Made by a program: the position numbers and the translations under genes
NCBI RefSeq assembly: GCF_030378165.1
Contig: NZ_CP119766.1
Coordinates: 4,092,001 to 4,156,000, forward strand
Direction: 5' to 3'
Source of the DNA: Flavobacterium panacagri
Lineage (GTDB): Bacteria; Bacteroidota; Bacteroidia; Flavobacteriales; Flavobacteriaceae
Length of the DNA: 64,000 nt
Notes under the pieces: model-generated
The model's database searches: none
What the model was told of the DNA's origin: nothing
What the model saw: the letters and a program-made list of their open reading frames with translations, nothing else
In this document: positions 24,860 through 33,411 of the stretch, one piece after another
How positions within the stretch are numbered: position 1 is the stretch's first letter
Layout of the letters: the number at the start of each line of letters is the position of its first letter

Positions 24860-25375
24860 ATGAAAAACATATTCATTTTGTTAGTTTTATTTTTAAGCGT
24901 TACAGCGATTCATTCACAGCAAAATAAGATTAAGAAAACAATAATAAAACCCGCCGTTTCTAATACAGCTTCAATACAAAAAAAGCGAATTGAAACTATT
25001 AAAATCAAAGGCAATTTATATGATGTTTATTGGGTATATGAAAAAAAACTGATGTCTGAACAAACACCACAAGATACCTTAATTTGGTATGATTTCACCT
25101 TTAAAAACACTAAAGGAAGTGCCTATTATAAAGAGTCACAAAAATATGCCACTATAAAAGGCAAAATTGCCAGAGAAGGATTCTATAAAGTAAAAAACGA
25201 TACCTTAGTAGTAACGGTTAATTATTATGATCCCTATCACGGTGGAAGATTGATTGATTATTATGTTCCTGACAAAAAAGGATATTTACGCGAAGTAAAA
25301 AGCGAAATGAAAGCTATTGATACCGATACTGTTTCGGATCGATATATTAAAACAGAAAGAATGAAAGCTCCATAA
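24860..25375 (+). CDS. Secreted hypothetical protein
   Basis: 171 residues. Signal peptide MKNIFILLVLFLSVTAIHSQ, probably cut after HSQ. The mature part is basic and strand-rich (YDVYWVYEKKLMSEQTPQDT, GRLIDYYVPDKKGYLREV). No family recognised. It is followed after 24 bp by the exported HExxH protein and then a lipoprotein, so three exported products seem to be made together. A TATATTAG box lies 37 bp upstream. Confidence 0.7.
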   Translation: MKNIFILLVLFLSVTAIHSQQNKIKKTIIKPAVSNTASIQKKRIETIKIKGNLYDVYWVYEKKLMSEQTPQDTLIWYDFTFKNTKGSAYYKESQKYATIKGKIAREGFYKVKNDTLVVTVNYYDPYHGGRLIDYYVPDKKGYLREVKSEMKAIDTDTVSDRYIKTERMKAP

Positions 25376-25399
25376 AAAACCAAAACCTTAAAAACCAAT

Positions 25400-26770
25400 A
25401 TGAAGAAAATATTTCTACTAGCCTTTTTATTTCTAACACCATTAGTATTCGGACAAAAGACCACTTTTACCATTAAATATTCAGAACAGTTAGCGGTTTA
25501 TCTTTTTATAGAAAATCTTTCTGAACATTATCCTGAAAATGTTTTTAAGACTGAATTTCAAAAATCTAAATACAATACAGAGCATTACAATAAGATAATT
25601 TCGAAGTTTGACAAATTAATACTGGATTATAGTTTTCGATTTGATGAATATCCGTACGGATCAAAAAAGAATATGCAGACGAATGATCTTCTGAAAAAAA
25701 ATCTAATTGAAACCAATAATCTTACTGATTTTAAGCTTCATTCCTCGGGCCTTATACCCAATCAAACTTTAACTGATTTGGCTTCATGTATCAGCGAATT
25801 TACAAATGTCTATAACGACTTGATTTACAATCCAAATAAAGAAAAATTTGAAAAACAATTAGCTGCTATCATAAAATACTCAAATGACAATAATATGAAC
25901 GGTTATTTTGAAACTGGGCTTTTGTTTTATAATTCAAGCTGGGATAATGCGATTCCGTTTGTTGCTGCATTTTATCCTTTGCCAAATTCGAAAGGGTTCA
26001 CAGCTCAGGCTTTTTGCAATAATTTTATTAGTGCTGTACAGGTTGATTTGAATTCTAATAAAGATTTATTTAGTGTAATGATGCATGAAACGTATCATAT
26101 TGTTTATGATGAGCAATCATTCGAAGTAAAAACGCAAATTGATACTTATTTTAAAGAAAGTAAATCAAAATGCAGTAATTACGCCTATCAGCTTATGAAC
26201 GAAGTTTTGGCCACAGCGTTAGGAAATGGATATGTCTATGAAAAACTAGATGGAAAACTGGATACTGAGGATTGGTACAATAGAAAATACATTAGTTTGA
26301 TGGCAAAGAAAATTTATCCGGTAGTAAAAGAATACATCGATCAGAAAAAAGCAATGGATAAAAACTTTATTGATACTTATATCAAGCTTTATGAAGAAAA
26401 TTTCCCAGATTGGATCAATGAGTTAGATAACATAATGACTTACCGATATGTTCTTTCTGAAAACGAAACTGATTCAAGAAAAATTAATCAATTGTTTCGT
26501 TATCGTTCCAGAACAGAATTTGATTCCGAGATTACAGAAAATAGTATCAATAAAATGAAAGATACACCTTTGACAAAGGTGGTAATCATTTCTAAAAATA
26601 CTGCTGAGAAAGTTAAGCTTCTAAAAAATAAATTCACTGAATTAAAAGAATGGAAACCCAATGCAAATAAAGAATTTGCTAATAAATTTTTCCTAAATGA
26701 TAAAAGCCAATTGATCATTATTAATCAAAAAGAAGCTACAATTGAAACACTGTTTAAACTAATAAAATAA
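25400..26770 (+). CDS. Secreted putative zinc metalloprotease (HExxH), unknown family
   Basis: 456 residues with a signal peptide (FLLAFLFLTPLVFGQ). The segment VMMHETYHIVYDE holds HETYH at 229-233; 35 residues later a helix LMNEVLATALGNG offers Glu268 as a third ligand, the order expected for gluzincin peptidases (HExxH...NExxA). Flanking regions are helical and I see no named peptidase domain. The C-terminal ~120 residues repeat short charged helices. It is the middle gene of an exported three-gene set. Activity is inferred from the motif only. Confidence 0.75.
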   Translation: MKKIFLLAFLFLTPLVFGQKTTFTIKYSEQLAVYLFIENLSEHYPENVFKTEFQKSKYNTEHYNKIISKFDKLILDYSFRFDEYPYGSKKNMQTNDLLKKNLIETNNLTDFKLHSSGLIPNQTLTDLASCISEFTNVYNDLIYNPNKEKFEKQLAAIIKYSNDNNMNGYFETGLLFYNSSWDNAIPFVAAFYPLPNSKGFTAQAFCNNFISAVQVDLNSNKDLFSVMMHETYHIVYDEQSFEVKTQIDTYFKESKSKCSNYAYQLMNEVLATALGNGYVYEKLDGKLDTEDWYNRKYISLMAKKIYPVVKEYIDQKKAMDKNFIDTYIKLYEENFPDWINELDNIMTYRYVLSENETDSRKINQLFRYRSRTEFDSEITENSINKMKDTPLTKVVIISKNTAEKVKLLKNKFTELKEWKPNANKEFANKFFLNDKSQLIIINQKEATIETLFKLIK

Positions 26771-26776
26771 TTGAAT

Positions 26777-27349
26777 ATGAAAATTTTAAAACCATTTTCC
26801 TCATTATTTGCTTTAATACTTACAGGATGTGTTGGAAACATGAATCCTACGGGTGGAAATTCTTCACCAAATTACCCTTATTTTATTACTACAGAACCCA
26901 TGATGGTAAAGAAAATTATGGTTCCAAAAGGCACAAAACTGACTTATGACGAACACTTTTTTGTATCGGGAGAACAAAGTCATAAAATGAGTGAACAAAG
27001 GCTAACTGATATAAAATTACCGGAAGGACAGTACATAAATTGGGGCGGAGTTCCTGTATATGAAATTTACAAATTTTTCAATTCAGAAATGCGTGGCTAT
27101 TCTGTCTATGCAGATTTCAGCAAACTGAGTGCCGATAAAAAGACGAAATTTTCTGAGCTCTGGCAAAGCTGTAGCAATGATATAGGAATCACCATCAAAA
27201 ATGAAGATGATTGGTCTTTTAATAAAGAAAATATAGCCGATGTAGAAAGCTGCAGTGTCTTGTATCAGCGTTATTTTAAGGATGATGCCAAACAACAGGG
27301 ATTTTTAAACGAAATGCTGACAGAACTAAGAAAAGTTAACTCTAAGTAA
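26777..27349 (+). CDS. Lipoprotein of unknown function
   Basis: 190 residues from the ATG at 26777 (the frame opens at a TTG six bases earlier). Lipoprotein signal ending LILTGC (Cys about 18). The body includes a strand-like MMVKKIMVPKGTKLTYDEHF and WGGVPVYEIYKFFNSEMRGY, with two Cys (QSC, VESC) that may form a disulfide. No family recognised. It begins 6 bp after the metalloprotease stop and could be a partner or inhibitor of it; that is speculation from position. Confidence 0.7.
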   Translation: MKILKPFSSLFALILTGCVGNMNPTGGNSSPNYPYFITTEPMMVKKIMVPKGTKLTYDEHFFVSGEQSHKMSEQRLTDIKLPEGQYINWGGVPVYEIYKFFNSEMRGYSVYADFSKLSADKKTKFSELWQSCSNDIGITIKNEDDWSFNKENIADVESCSVLYQRYFKDDAKQQGFLNEMLTELRKVNSK

Positions 27350-27387
27350 TATATCTTCGTTATTATATAAATACGCCTTTTAAAATT

Positions 27388-27891
27388 ATGATCTTAGCAT
27401 TTGATACCTATTATTTTGACCAAAAAGCAAAAACTGTTTGTTTGGAATTTGCAGAATGGAATGAAGATAAAAACTTTAAAGTTTACACTGAAATTATTGA
27501 TAATGTGGAAGAATATATTCCCGGCGAATTTTATAAAAGAGAACTGCCTTGTATTTTAAGCTTATTAAATCAAATAGATCTGTCTACTATTGATGTAATT
27601 GTTGTAGATGGTTTTGTCTATTTAAATGATGAACAGAAATACGGTTTAGGCGGTTATTTATATGAAAAATTAAATAAACAAATTCCGATTATTGGCGTTG
27701 CCAAAACAAATTTTGCTTCTATAGAAAAGAATAAAAAAGCTTTGTTTAGAGGAGATAGTAAGAAACCGTTATACATCACTTCTATCGGGATCGATTTGGA
27801 GAAAGCTTTTGAAAAAATTGAAAGTATGCATGGTGAATTTAGATTTCCGACTTTATTAAAGGAACTGGATAGACTAACAAAAGAAAATTGA
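27388..27891 (+). CDS. Short endonuclease-V-like protein
   Basis: 167 residues against about 220 for endonuclease V. The catalytic carboxylates of the family are recognisable: Asp6 (ILAFDTYYF), Glu52 (FYKRELP) and Asp74 (VIVVDGFV). IIGVAKTNFA (Lys106) and the ending PLYITSIGIDLEKAFEKIES also match the nuclease core. The N-terminal ~40-residue arm of standard Nfi proteins is missing. It may be an active deaminated-DNA or RNA endonuclease or a family offshoot. It stands alone, followed by a terminator shared with a convergent gene. Confidence 0.75.
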   Translation: MILAFDTYYFDQKAKTVCLEFAEWNEDKNFKVYTEIIDNVEEYIPGEFYKRELPCILSLLNQIDLSTIDVIVVDGFVYLNDEQKYGLGGYLYEKLNKQIPIIGVAKTNFASIEKNKKALFRGDSKKPLYITSIGIDLEKAFEKIESMHGEFRFPTLLKELDRLTKEN

Positions 27892-27892
27892 T

Positions 27893-27932
27893 AAAAAAAG
27901 CTCCAAAATAGGATTGAATTTGGAGCTTCTTT
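27893..27932. terminator. Bidirectional terminator
   Basis: AAGCTCCAAA and TTTGGAGCTT pair after an A run and before TCTTT, between the endonuclease-V-like gene and the convergent HD-domain gene. Confidence 0.75.
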
Positions 27933-27936
27933 ATGC

Positions 27937-28512
27937 TTAATTAGAAGTACTTAGAAAACGATAATACTCTTTAATTTTGTTTTGCAGTCTATTGGCTAAA
28001 TAGTGATTCCCGTCTTTTAGTTCGCTTAGTATAATTTCAGCTTCTTGAATGTATTTCAGTTTTTTTTCATCATCCCAATAATATGGCGGTTCGTATAAAT
28101 TACAAATTCTATCAGCCATTTTAACTGCCCAGACTTCTATAGGCTGTTGTTTGATTCTGCTTAAACTATCGAGCATTTTTTCTAGAGAATCCTTAATTTC
28201 ATCGTTTTTAGTTAAGGCTAAAACTCCGGAAGCCACTTCACTTCCAAATAAATCATTTACTCTTTCATAATTAAATACTGTGTCTTCTATGGTATCATGA
28301 AGCATGGCGCATTTAACAGCTAGATCAGCATTCATATTTTCGGTTAAACGAGTGGCATTTAAAACTTCAAAAACAACACTTCCGATATGATTGATATATT
28401 CTACTCTTTCTCCCGCATTACTTCCGCCATATTTTTGTCCGTCATGAAGTTTTGAAACCAATTGCCAGGTATTCTGAATTTCATCTATTGACCAGTCTTT
28501 TTGTTGTTGCAT
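27937..28512 (-). CDS. HD-domain phosphohydrolase, (p)ppGpp-hydrolase-like
   Basis: 191 residues. The HD metal motif is in AMLHDTIEDTVFNYERVN, with an upstream conserved His in NHIGSVVFEVLN and later Asp in VKMADRICNLYEPP, the layout of the RelA/SpoT hydrolase domain (HD_4). No synthetase, TGS or ACT domains are present, so it would be a small alarmone-hydrolase-type or general nucleotide phosphohydrolase. Cytoplasmic. The sequence signature is clear, but the substrate is an inference from family. Confidence 0.83.
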   Translation of the reverse strand: MQQQKDWSIDEIQNTWQLVSKLHDGQKYGGSNAGERVEYINHIGSVVFEVLNATRLTENMNADLAVKCAMLHDTIEDTVFNYERVNDLFGSEVASGVLALTKNDEIKDSLEKMLDSLSRIKQQPIEVWAVKMADRICNLYEPPYYWDDEKKLKYIQEAEIILSELKDGNHYLANRLQNKIKEYYRFLSTSN

Positions 28513-28630
28513 ATTTTAATATTTGATTGATTGTAATGTATGGCTTTTTTTGAAGATTTGCAAGATTTTAATAATCATTATACATTTTAAGATTGTTATA
28601 TTAGCTAAAAAAAACTGAATCAATAAACGA

Positions 28631-29437
28631 ATGAACAATACAAATAAAGAAATGAAAGTAGTTGCATTTCCAGATTTTGACCAAACATTTAACCTAATCA
28701 ATGAAAGAGAAAAATTTATCTTTTTGCCTCTTGCCAGTATTCAGTTTAATAATCATTCAGAATTTGAGAATAGACACTTTCATTTTATTTCAATTTGGGA
28801 TACAGGAACTTACGAAAATGACTTTTTTAATGAATTTAGAAAAGATATTAGATGTATTAAATTTAAACTAGAAGATCAAAGATATTCTTATTTAGGAAAA
28901 CCAAACTTTCCTTTTGTTGATTTACTTCCTAATGCTTACGATTTAATTGAAAATCATTTTAAAGAACATCTAGATTATTATTTAACACCTAAAAGTTTCC
29001 GTGAATTTTCAGATGAAAATGGATTTTTTAATAAAGCACGTCAAATAATTATTAGTCAATTAAATGGTTTTGATAAATCTGATGCAGGATACTATTTTGA
29101 ACGAATTGTTCAGTACTTATATGTTAAGAAAAAATACGAGCTTTTTAATAAAATTAATTCTGATTTTTCTTATTCTGAGCTATTTATTGGGCGAACTACA
29201 ACCAAAGAAGAAGTAATTGCCAGCTTTGTTGATGAAGGAAAATCAGATCATGAAATCATCAATAATTTATTAGAAAAGCCTAATTGGCTTCAAAAACCGG
29301 AAGATATTTTTAGAGATCTTAATTTAATTTTTATAGGAAGTGTTTCAGAAAGTGATTTTACAAATGGTTCTTCTGAAATTTTTCTTTTTTGGGACAAAGA
29401 AAATGATGAAGTCTATCAATTGTTTCAATGGACATAA
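28631..29437 (+). CDS. Hypothetical protein
   Basis: 268 residues, cytoplasmic, no membrane segments. Composition is rich in Phe, Asn and Lys; the last ~60 residues end GSSEIFLFWDKENDEVYQLF, which is reminiscent of the end of DUF1963/YwqG-like proteins but not enough to assign. The middle is helical. A TATATTAG box is 27 bp before the start. The next gene (29471) is 33 bp downstream with its own similar box. Confidence 0.6.
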   Translation: MNNTNKEMKVVAFPDFDQTFNLINEREKFIFLPLASIQFNNHSEFENRHFHFISIWDTGTYENDFFNEFRKDIRCIKFKLEDQRYSYLGKPNFPFVDLLPNAYDLIENHFKEHLDYYLTPKSFREFSDENGFFNKARQIIISQLNGFDKSDAGYYFERIVQYLYVKKKYELFNKINSDFSYSELFIGRTTTKEEVIASFVDEGKSDHEIINNLLEKPNWLQKPEDIFRDLNLIFIGSVSESDFTNGSSEIFLFWDKENDEVYQLFQWT

Positions 29438-29470
29438 ATTACTTTATATTAGCTAAACAAATAGTATTTA

Positions 29471-30004
29471 ATGCAACAAAATTTAAAAATCACGTCCCTT
29501 AAGCATGAGGATATAAAATTCTTAAAAAGAAAGTTGAACAAGCACTATTTGGGCTGGTTGGTTTTCTCGTTATTTTCAATTGTATTTCCATGTTCTGCTA
29601 TTTATGCTACCATAACTAATAAAGAATTAGACGATAAAGCATTTCCCATTTTAATTGTTATAGTCATTTTTGGTTTTTGGATTTATGTTACTATAATGGG
29701 AATAATAGATACTATAAAAGAACAACAGAATTTGTTGTTACAGAAAAAGGTTGAAGGCAATATAATCGTTCTAGAAAAAGAGAGGATTGTGATTAAAGGA
29801 GAGGATTCTGATACTGATTCTTATCAAATAAAAATGTATTCAGAAGTTGAAGAAAAGCATAAAAGTATCTGGATAAACCAAAAATATTATGAAAAAATCC
29901 AGATTGGTAATTCCATGTGGATTGAATACTATTTAGATTGTAATTACATCAAAACATTACTATTGGACGGAAAAAACATTAAATCTAAAGGATTTACACA
30001 ATGA
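29471..30004 (+). CDS. Hypothetical membrane protein with two transmembrane helices
   Basis: 177 residues. Two hydrophobic helices (GWLVFSLFSIVFPCSAIYAT and FPILIVIVIFGFWIYVTIM) near the N-terminus are followed by a soluble C-terminal half with strands such as GNIIVLEKERIVIKGEDSD and NSMWIEYYLD. This plan suggests a membrane-tethered beta domain. No family recognised. Followed by about 175 bp of AT-rich DNA in which I see nothing distinctive. Confidence 0.65.
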   Translation: MQQNLKITSLKHEDIKFLKRKLNKHYLGWLVFSLFSIVFPCSAIYATITNKELDDKAFPILIVIVIFGFWIYVTIMGIIDTIKEQQNLLLQKKVEGNIIVLEKERIVIKGEDSDTDSYQIKMYSEVEEKHKSIWINQKYYEKIQIGNSMWIEYYLDCNYIKTLLLDGKNIKSKGFTQ

Positions 30005-30180
30005 AATACAGCAACGATTTTTTAAATAAATAATTAAAATTAAATTGTCTGTAAATTATTTTGTTTGATTTCAAGTACTGATCGATCCAGATAAATTATA
30101 TAGAGTAAAAATATTCTTATATTCGTTTAAGAAAAAAATATACTATTTATATAACATTAACATAATTCGGAAAAATAATA

Positions 30181-31209
30181 ATGGAATCCAGCCAGTTGCT
30201 TTTCTTTCTTAGTGCTCTAGGAGCTTTTAATGGTTTTATACTTTCAGTATATTTTGCTATAAATGCTCAAAAGAAAATTTTCGCAAATTATTTCTTATCC
30301 CTGCTCCTGCTGGTTTTAAGTATTAGGATTGTAAAATCTGTTTTTTTCTACTTTAATCCTGCCCTATCGAATATTTTCATTCAAATTGGACTTTCGGCCT
30401 GTATTCTAATTGGGCCTTTTCTATTTTTAAGCCTCAAACCAAATTTAGATGCTCAAAAACATAATTGGATAAAACATATTGTACCTTATTTGGCTGTGAT
30501 AACTATTTTAGGGATTTTATATCCTTATACTAAATATAGAGTAATCTGGAGTCTCGGAATAGTAAATGCAATATATTTACAATGGCTGGTTTACATTCTA
30601 TTATCTTTTAGATATATTTTCCCGATGATTCAAAAAATTAAAAGAAAAGAGAGCTTAAAAAAAATAGAGGTTTGGTTTCTTAGTATTTATCTTGGAGTAG
30701 CCTTTATATGGCTTGCTTATGCTACCGTTCCTTATACTTCCTACATCGTTGGTGCTTTATCTTTTACATTTGTTCTATACCTAATTATTTTGCTATTAAT
30801 TTTCAGAAATAGTGACGAAAGCGTATTTTTTCAAGAGAAGGAGAAATACAAAAACAAAGAAATGGATATTGAAATGCAGAGAATTATTGGTCAGAAATTT
30901 GCTGTAATAATAGAGAAAGAACTTTATCTCAATCCAGATTTCAGTCTTGAAGAAGCTTCAAAAGAACTTAAAATTACAAAGCATTTATTGTCTCAATATG
31001 TAAATGAAATTTTGGGCAAATCTTTTTCAAATCTTATCAAAGAATATCGAATTGAAAAAGCAAAAAAATTATTAAAAACAGAAAAAAACTTTACGCTTGA
31101 AAGTTTAGGTTATGACAGCGGTTTTAGTTCAAAATCTACTTTTTTTACTGCTTTTAAAAAAACAACTGGTTTAACTCCTGCAGAATATCAAAAAGCACAT
31201 TCAGAATAA
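30181..31209 (+). CDS. AraC-family regulator with membrane-embedded N-terminus
   Basis: 342 residues. The first ~210 residues are hydrophobic, with about seven transmembrane helices (for example LFFLSALGAFNGFILSVYFA, ACILIGPFLFLSL, LYLIILLLIF). The last ~100 are an AraC DNA-binding domain (SLEEASKELKITKHLLSQYV, then SLGYDSGFSSKSTFFTAFKK, ending GLTPAEYQ). Such fusions are typical of Bacteroidota and probably pass a membrane or extracellular signal to a nearby promoter. The two genes that follow (31313, 31809) are the obvious target candidates. Confidence 0.87.
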   Translation: MESSQLLFFLSALGAFNGFILSVYFAINAQKKIFANYFLSLLLLVLSIRIVKSVFFYFNPALSNIFIQIGLSACILIGPFLFLSLKPNLDAQKHNWIKHIVPYLAVITILGILYPYTKYRVIWSLGIVNAIYLQWLVYILLSFRYIFPMIQKIKRKESLKKIEVWFLSIYLGVAFIWLAYATVPYTSYIVGALSFTFVLYLIILLLIFRNSDESVFFQEKEKYKNKEMDIEMQRIIGQKFAVIIEKELYLNPDFSLEEASKELKITKHLLSQYVNEILGKSFSNLIKEYRIEKAKKLLKTEKNFTLESLGYDSGFSSKSTFFTAFKKTTGLTPAEYQKAHSE

Positions 31210-31312
31210 GTTTGAAATTATAAATTAAGAGTTCTACATTATAAATTAGAACCATTTAAAAGAACGTCTGCCGCATATTTGCTCTCATTATTAATAATTT
31301 AAAATTTTAAAA

Positions 31313-31774
31313 ATGAGAACAGTACTTTTAATTATTTCTTTAAATTTTTTCTTTCTTACTGCAAATGCCCAGTTGAATGATCCTGGAAACGATTGGGGTT
31401 TGATACAGAAAACACTTAATCTATACTTAGACGGACAAGCAACAGGCGATTCGATTAAAGTCGGCCAGTCCTTTCATGATTCTTGGCAGCTGAAATATTT
31501 TGCTGAAGACAAATTTAATGTTGTCCGTAAATCAGATTACATGAAAGGGTATAAAGCCCCAAATGCTAGATCTGCTAATTGGTCTGGGCGTATTATATCT
31601 ATTGATATTACAAACAATGTTGCGGCCGCCAAAGTGGAAATTAGTACTTCAAGATTATTGTTTATAGATTATTTTAATCTGATGAAAATAAATCAAGACT
31701 GGTTTATAGTAGATAAAATTTCAACTAGGACACCCCATAAAACGGTTGAAGTTGCGGTGGCCAAAACGAAGTAA
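31313..31774 (+). CDS. Secreted NTF2-like (lumazine-binding-type) protein
   Basis: 153 residues with signal peptide ending TANAQ. The mature part is a Lumazine_bd_2/SnoaL-type cone: IQKTLNLYLDGQATGDS, SFHDSWQLKYFAED, then ARSANWSGRIISIDITNNVA and the closing strand DYFNLMKINQDWFIVDK. The fold binds small ligands, and no catalytic pair is certain. It shares its domain with the C-terminal half of the next gene and lies 103 bp after the AraC gene. Confidence 0.8.
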   Translation: MRTVLLIISLNFFFLTANAQLNDPGNDWGLIQKTLNLYLDGQATGDSIKVGQSFHDSWQLKYFAEDKFNVVRKSDYMKGYKAPNARSANWSGRIISIDITNNVAAAKVEISTSRLLFIDYFNLMKINQDWFIVDKISTRTPHKTVEVAVAKTK

Positions 31775-31808
31775 TTGTAAATAAACTAAACCTAATAATT
31801 TTTAGCAA

Positions 31809-32936
31809 ATGAATAAAATAATAATTTTATTAGTTATTCGTATATTCCTATTTACTACTGTTGTTAATTCCCAAAACAAAATCTTATTTGTAACCTCAAA
31901 TCAAGATTTTTATGGGAATACCCAGATTCCTGCTGCCAATCATTTTGAAGAGATTGTTGTCCCTTATGATATATTTATCAAAGCTGGTTATACCATTGAT
32001 TTTATAAGTCCAAAAGGCGGTGCAATTCCGATTGGTTATATCAACACATCAGATAGTTTGCAAAAAAAGTATTTGTATAATGCTTGGTTTATGGACAAAC
32101 TGGAGCACACTATGAAACCAGCTTCCATTATTTCTAGTAATTATGCGGCCATTTTTTATAGTGGCGGTGGCGCTGCGATGTTTGGAGTGGCAGATGATAA
32201 TACTATTCAAAAAATTGCAAGAACCATTTACAATAAAAATGGTGTTGTATCGGCAATCTGTCATGGAACTGCTGGAATTGTCTATCTAAAAGATGAAAAT
32301 GGAAAGTCACTGTATGCAGGAAAAAAAATTACAGGATACCCAGATGAGTTTGAAAATAAAAATGCCGAATATTACAAGGCATTTCCGTTTTCAATAAACA
32401 ATGCTGTTAAAGAAAATCAAGGCAGTTTTGTTTACTCGAAAAAAGGAGGAGATTCTTTTTATACTGTAGACGGTAGATTTGTAACAGGGCAAGATCCCAC
32501 TTCTGGCAGTAAGGTTGCGAATGAAGTTGTTTCAATTTTAAAAGCTAATTCTAAAACTTCTAATGGGCTTTTAAAAAGTGATTCAGATCAAATCAAAGAA
32601 GTTTTACTCGACTACATTGAGGGTACAGCTAATGGACGACCTGAAAGATTGCAAAAAGCTTTTCATCCTAAATTTAATTTGTATACTGTTGCGGAAGATA
32701 CGCTCTGGACACGTTCCGGCAAACAATATATTGCCAACATAAAACCTGGAGAACATGTAAATAGAATTGGAAACATTGTATCTATTGACTTTGATAAAGA
32801 TGCCGCAATTGCGAAAGTTGAAATAGTTATACCCAATTGGAGGATTTTTACGGATTATTTTTTAATGCTAAAATATAAAGGAGCTTGGAAAATAATACAT
32901 AAAAGTTATTCTTGGAGAGAGCTTCCAAAAATCTAA
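31809..32936 (+). CDS. Secreted DJ-1/PfpI domain fused to an NTF2-like domain
   Basis: 375 residues. After a signal peptide (first ~21 residues) comes a DJ-1/PfpI domain (about 23-247). Its nucleophile elbow is VVSAICHGTAGIV (Cys151, His152) with a Glu in HFEEIVVPYDIF, the arrangement of Hsp31-like glyoxalase III/deglycase enzymes. A second domain (about 257-375, IKEVLLDYIEGTANGRPERL to FLMLKYKGAWKIIHKSY) is the same NTF2-like fold as the preceding gene. The secreted location and the fusion are unusual. It is 34 bp after the NTF2-like gene and probably co-regulated by the AraC protein. Confidence 0.83.
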   Translation: MNKIIILLVIRIFLFTTVVNSQNKILFVTSNQDFYGNTQIPAANHFEEIVVPYDIFIKAGYTIDFISPKGGAIPIGYINTSDSLQKKYLYNAWFMDKLEHTMKPASIISSNYAAIFYSGGGAAMFGVADDNTIQKIARTIYNKNGVVSAICHGTAGIVYLKDENGKSLYAGKKITGYPDEFENKNAEYYKAFPFSINNAVKENQGSFVYSKKGGDSFYTVDGRFVTGQDPTSGSKVANEVVSILKANSKTSNGLLKSDSDQIKEVLLDYIEGTANGRPERLQKAFHPKFNLYTVAEDTLWTRSGKQYIANIKPGEHVNRIGNIVSIDFDKDAAIAKVEIVIPNWRIFTDYFLMLKYKGAWKIIHKSYSWRELPKI

Positions 32937-32972
32937 TTAATAGCATGGAAATATCTTTTTATTTGTACTATC

Positions 32973-33006
32973 GACCTCCAAAATCTTTGGTTTTGGAGGT
33001 CTTTTA
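32973..33006 (+). terminator. Terminator after the DJ-1/NTF2-like gene
   Basis: GACCTCCAAAA and TTTTGGAGGTC form an 11-bp stem with a 7-base loop and TTTT. Confidence 0.8.
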
Positions 33007-33167
33007 GCCTATTTTATTAAACGACAAAATCATCTTTACATTTGTATTGCCTGTCTATTTTTTGGTCGATTTATATTCCTTCTCAAATAATTAAAATTGG
33101 ATTTTAAAAACTGATTTTATGGATATATTTTAGTCTTTACCATTTTAGTTTTAAAATATTCCAAATC

Positions 33168-33311
33168 TTACTTTTTATATATTCCGGTACCGCTAAAATT
33201 AATTTCTTTCAAATTCTCATTAAGAAATATTAAACTTAGCTTTTTGCTTTTTTTAGGATTATCTAAAGCTTCAATAATATAGGAAAATCTAGTTTTTTTT
33301 AAGTGACACAT
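33168..33311 (-). pseudogene. Short open frame, probable gene remnant
   Basis: A 47-codon frame on the minus strand in the 400-bp space 33007-33411. It opens with ATG and an upstream in-frame stop sits close by. The product has a regular composition: FSYIIEALDNPKKSKKLSLI, then NENLKEINFSGTGIYKK and stop. The tail has a leucine-rich-repeat look and reads like the C-terminus of a longer protein. I see no sign of the missing part. Elsewhere in this gap I see nothing but AT-rich DNA. Confidence 0.4.
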
Positions 33312-33320
33312 TACTTTTTC

Positions 33321-33328
33321 TATATTTG
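33321..33328 (+). promoter_or_regulatory. Possible -7 box for the VOC gene
   Basis: TATATTTG matches the -7 consensus and lies 84 bp before the start at 33412; no TTTG is seen at the usual -33 spacing. Confidence 0.3.
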
Positions 33329-33411
33329 TTTAGAATCAACTAATTTATAACAATTATCAAACATCTTTTATTTGTAAAATAGTTATTTATAGTTATAATA
33401 TATTAAGATTA

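Noticed and set aside
30005..30180. Hidden gene in the gap before the AraC gene
   Set aside because: Only short AT-rich frames with many stops on both strands.
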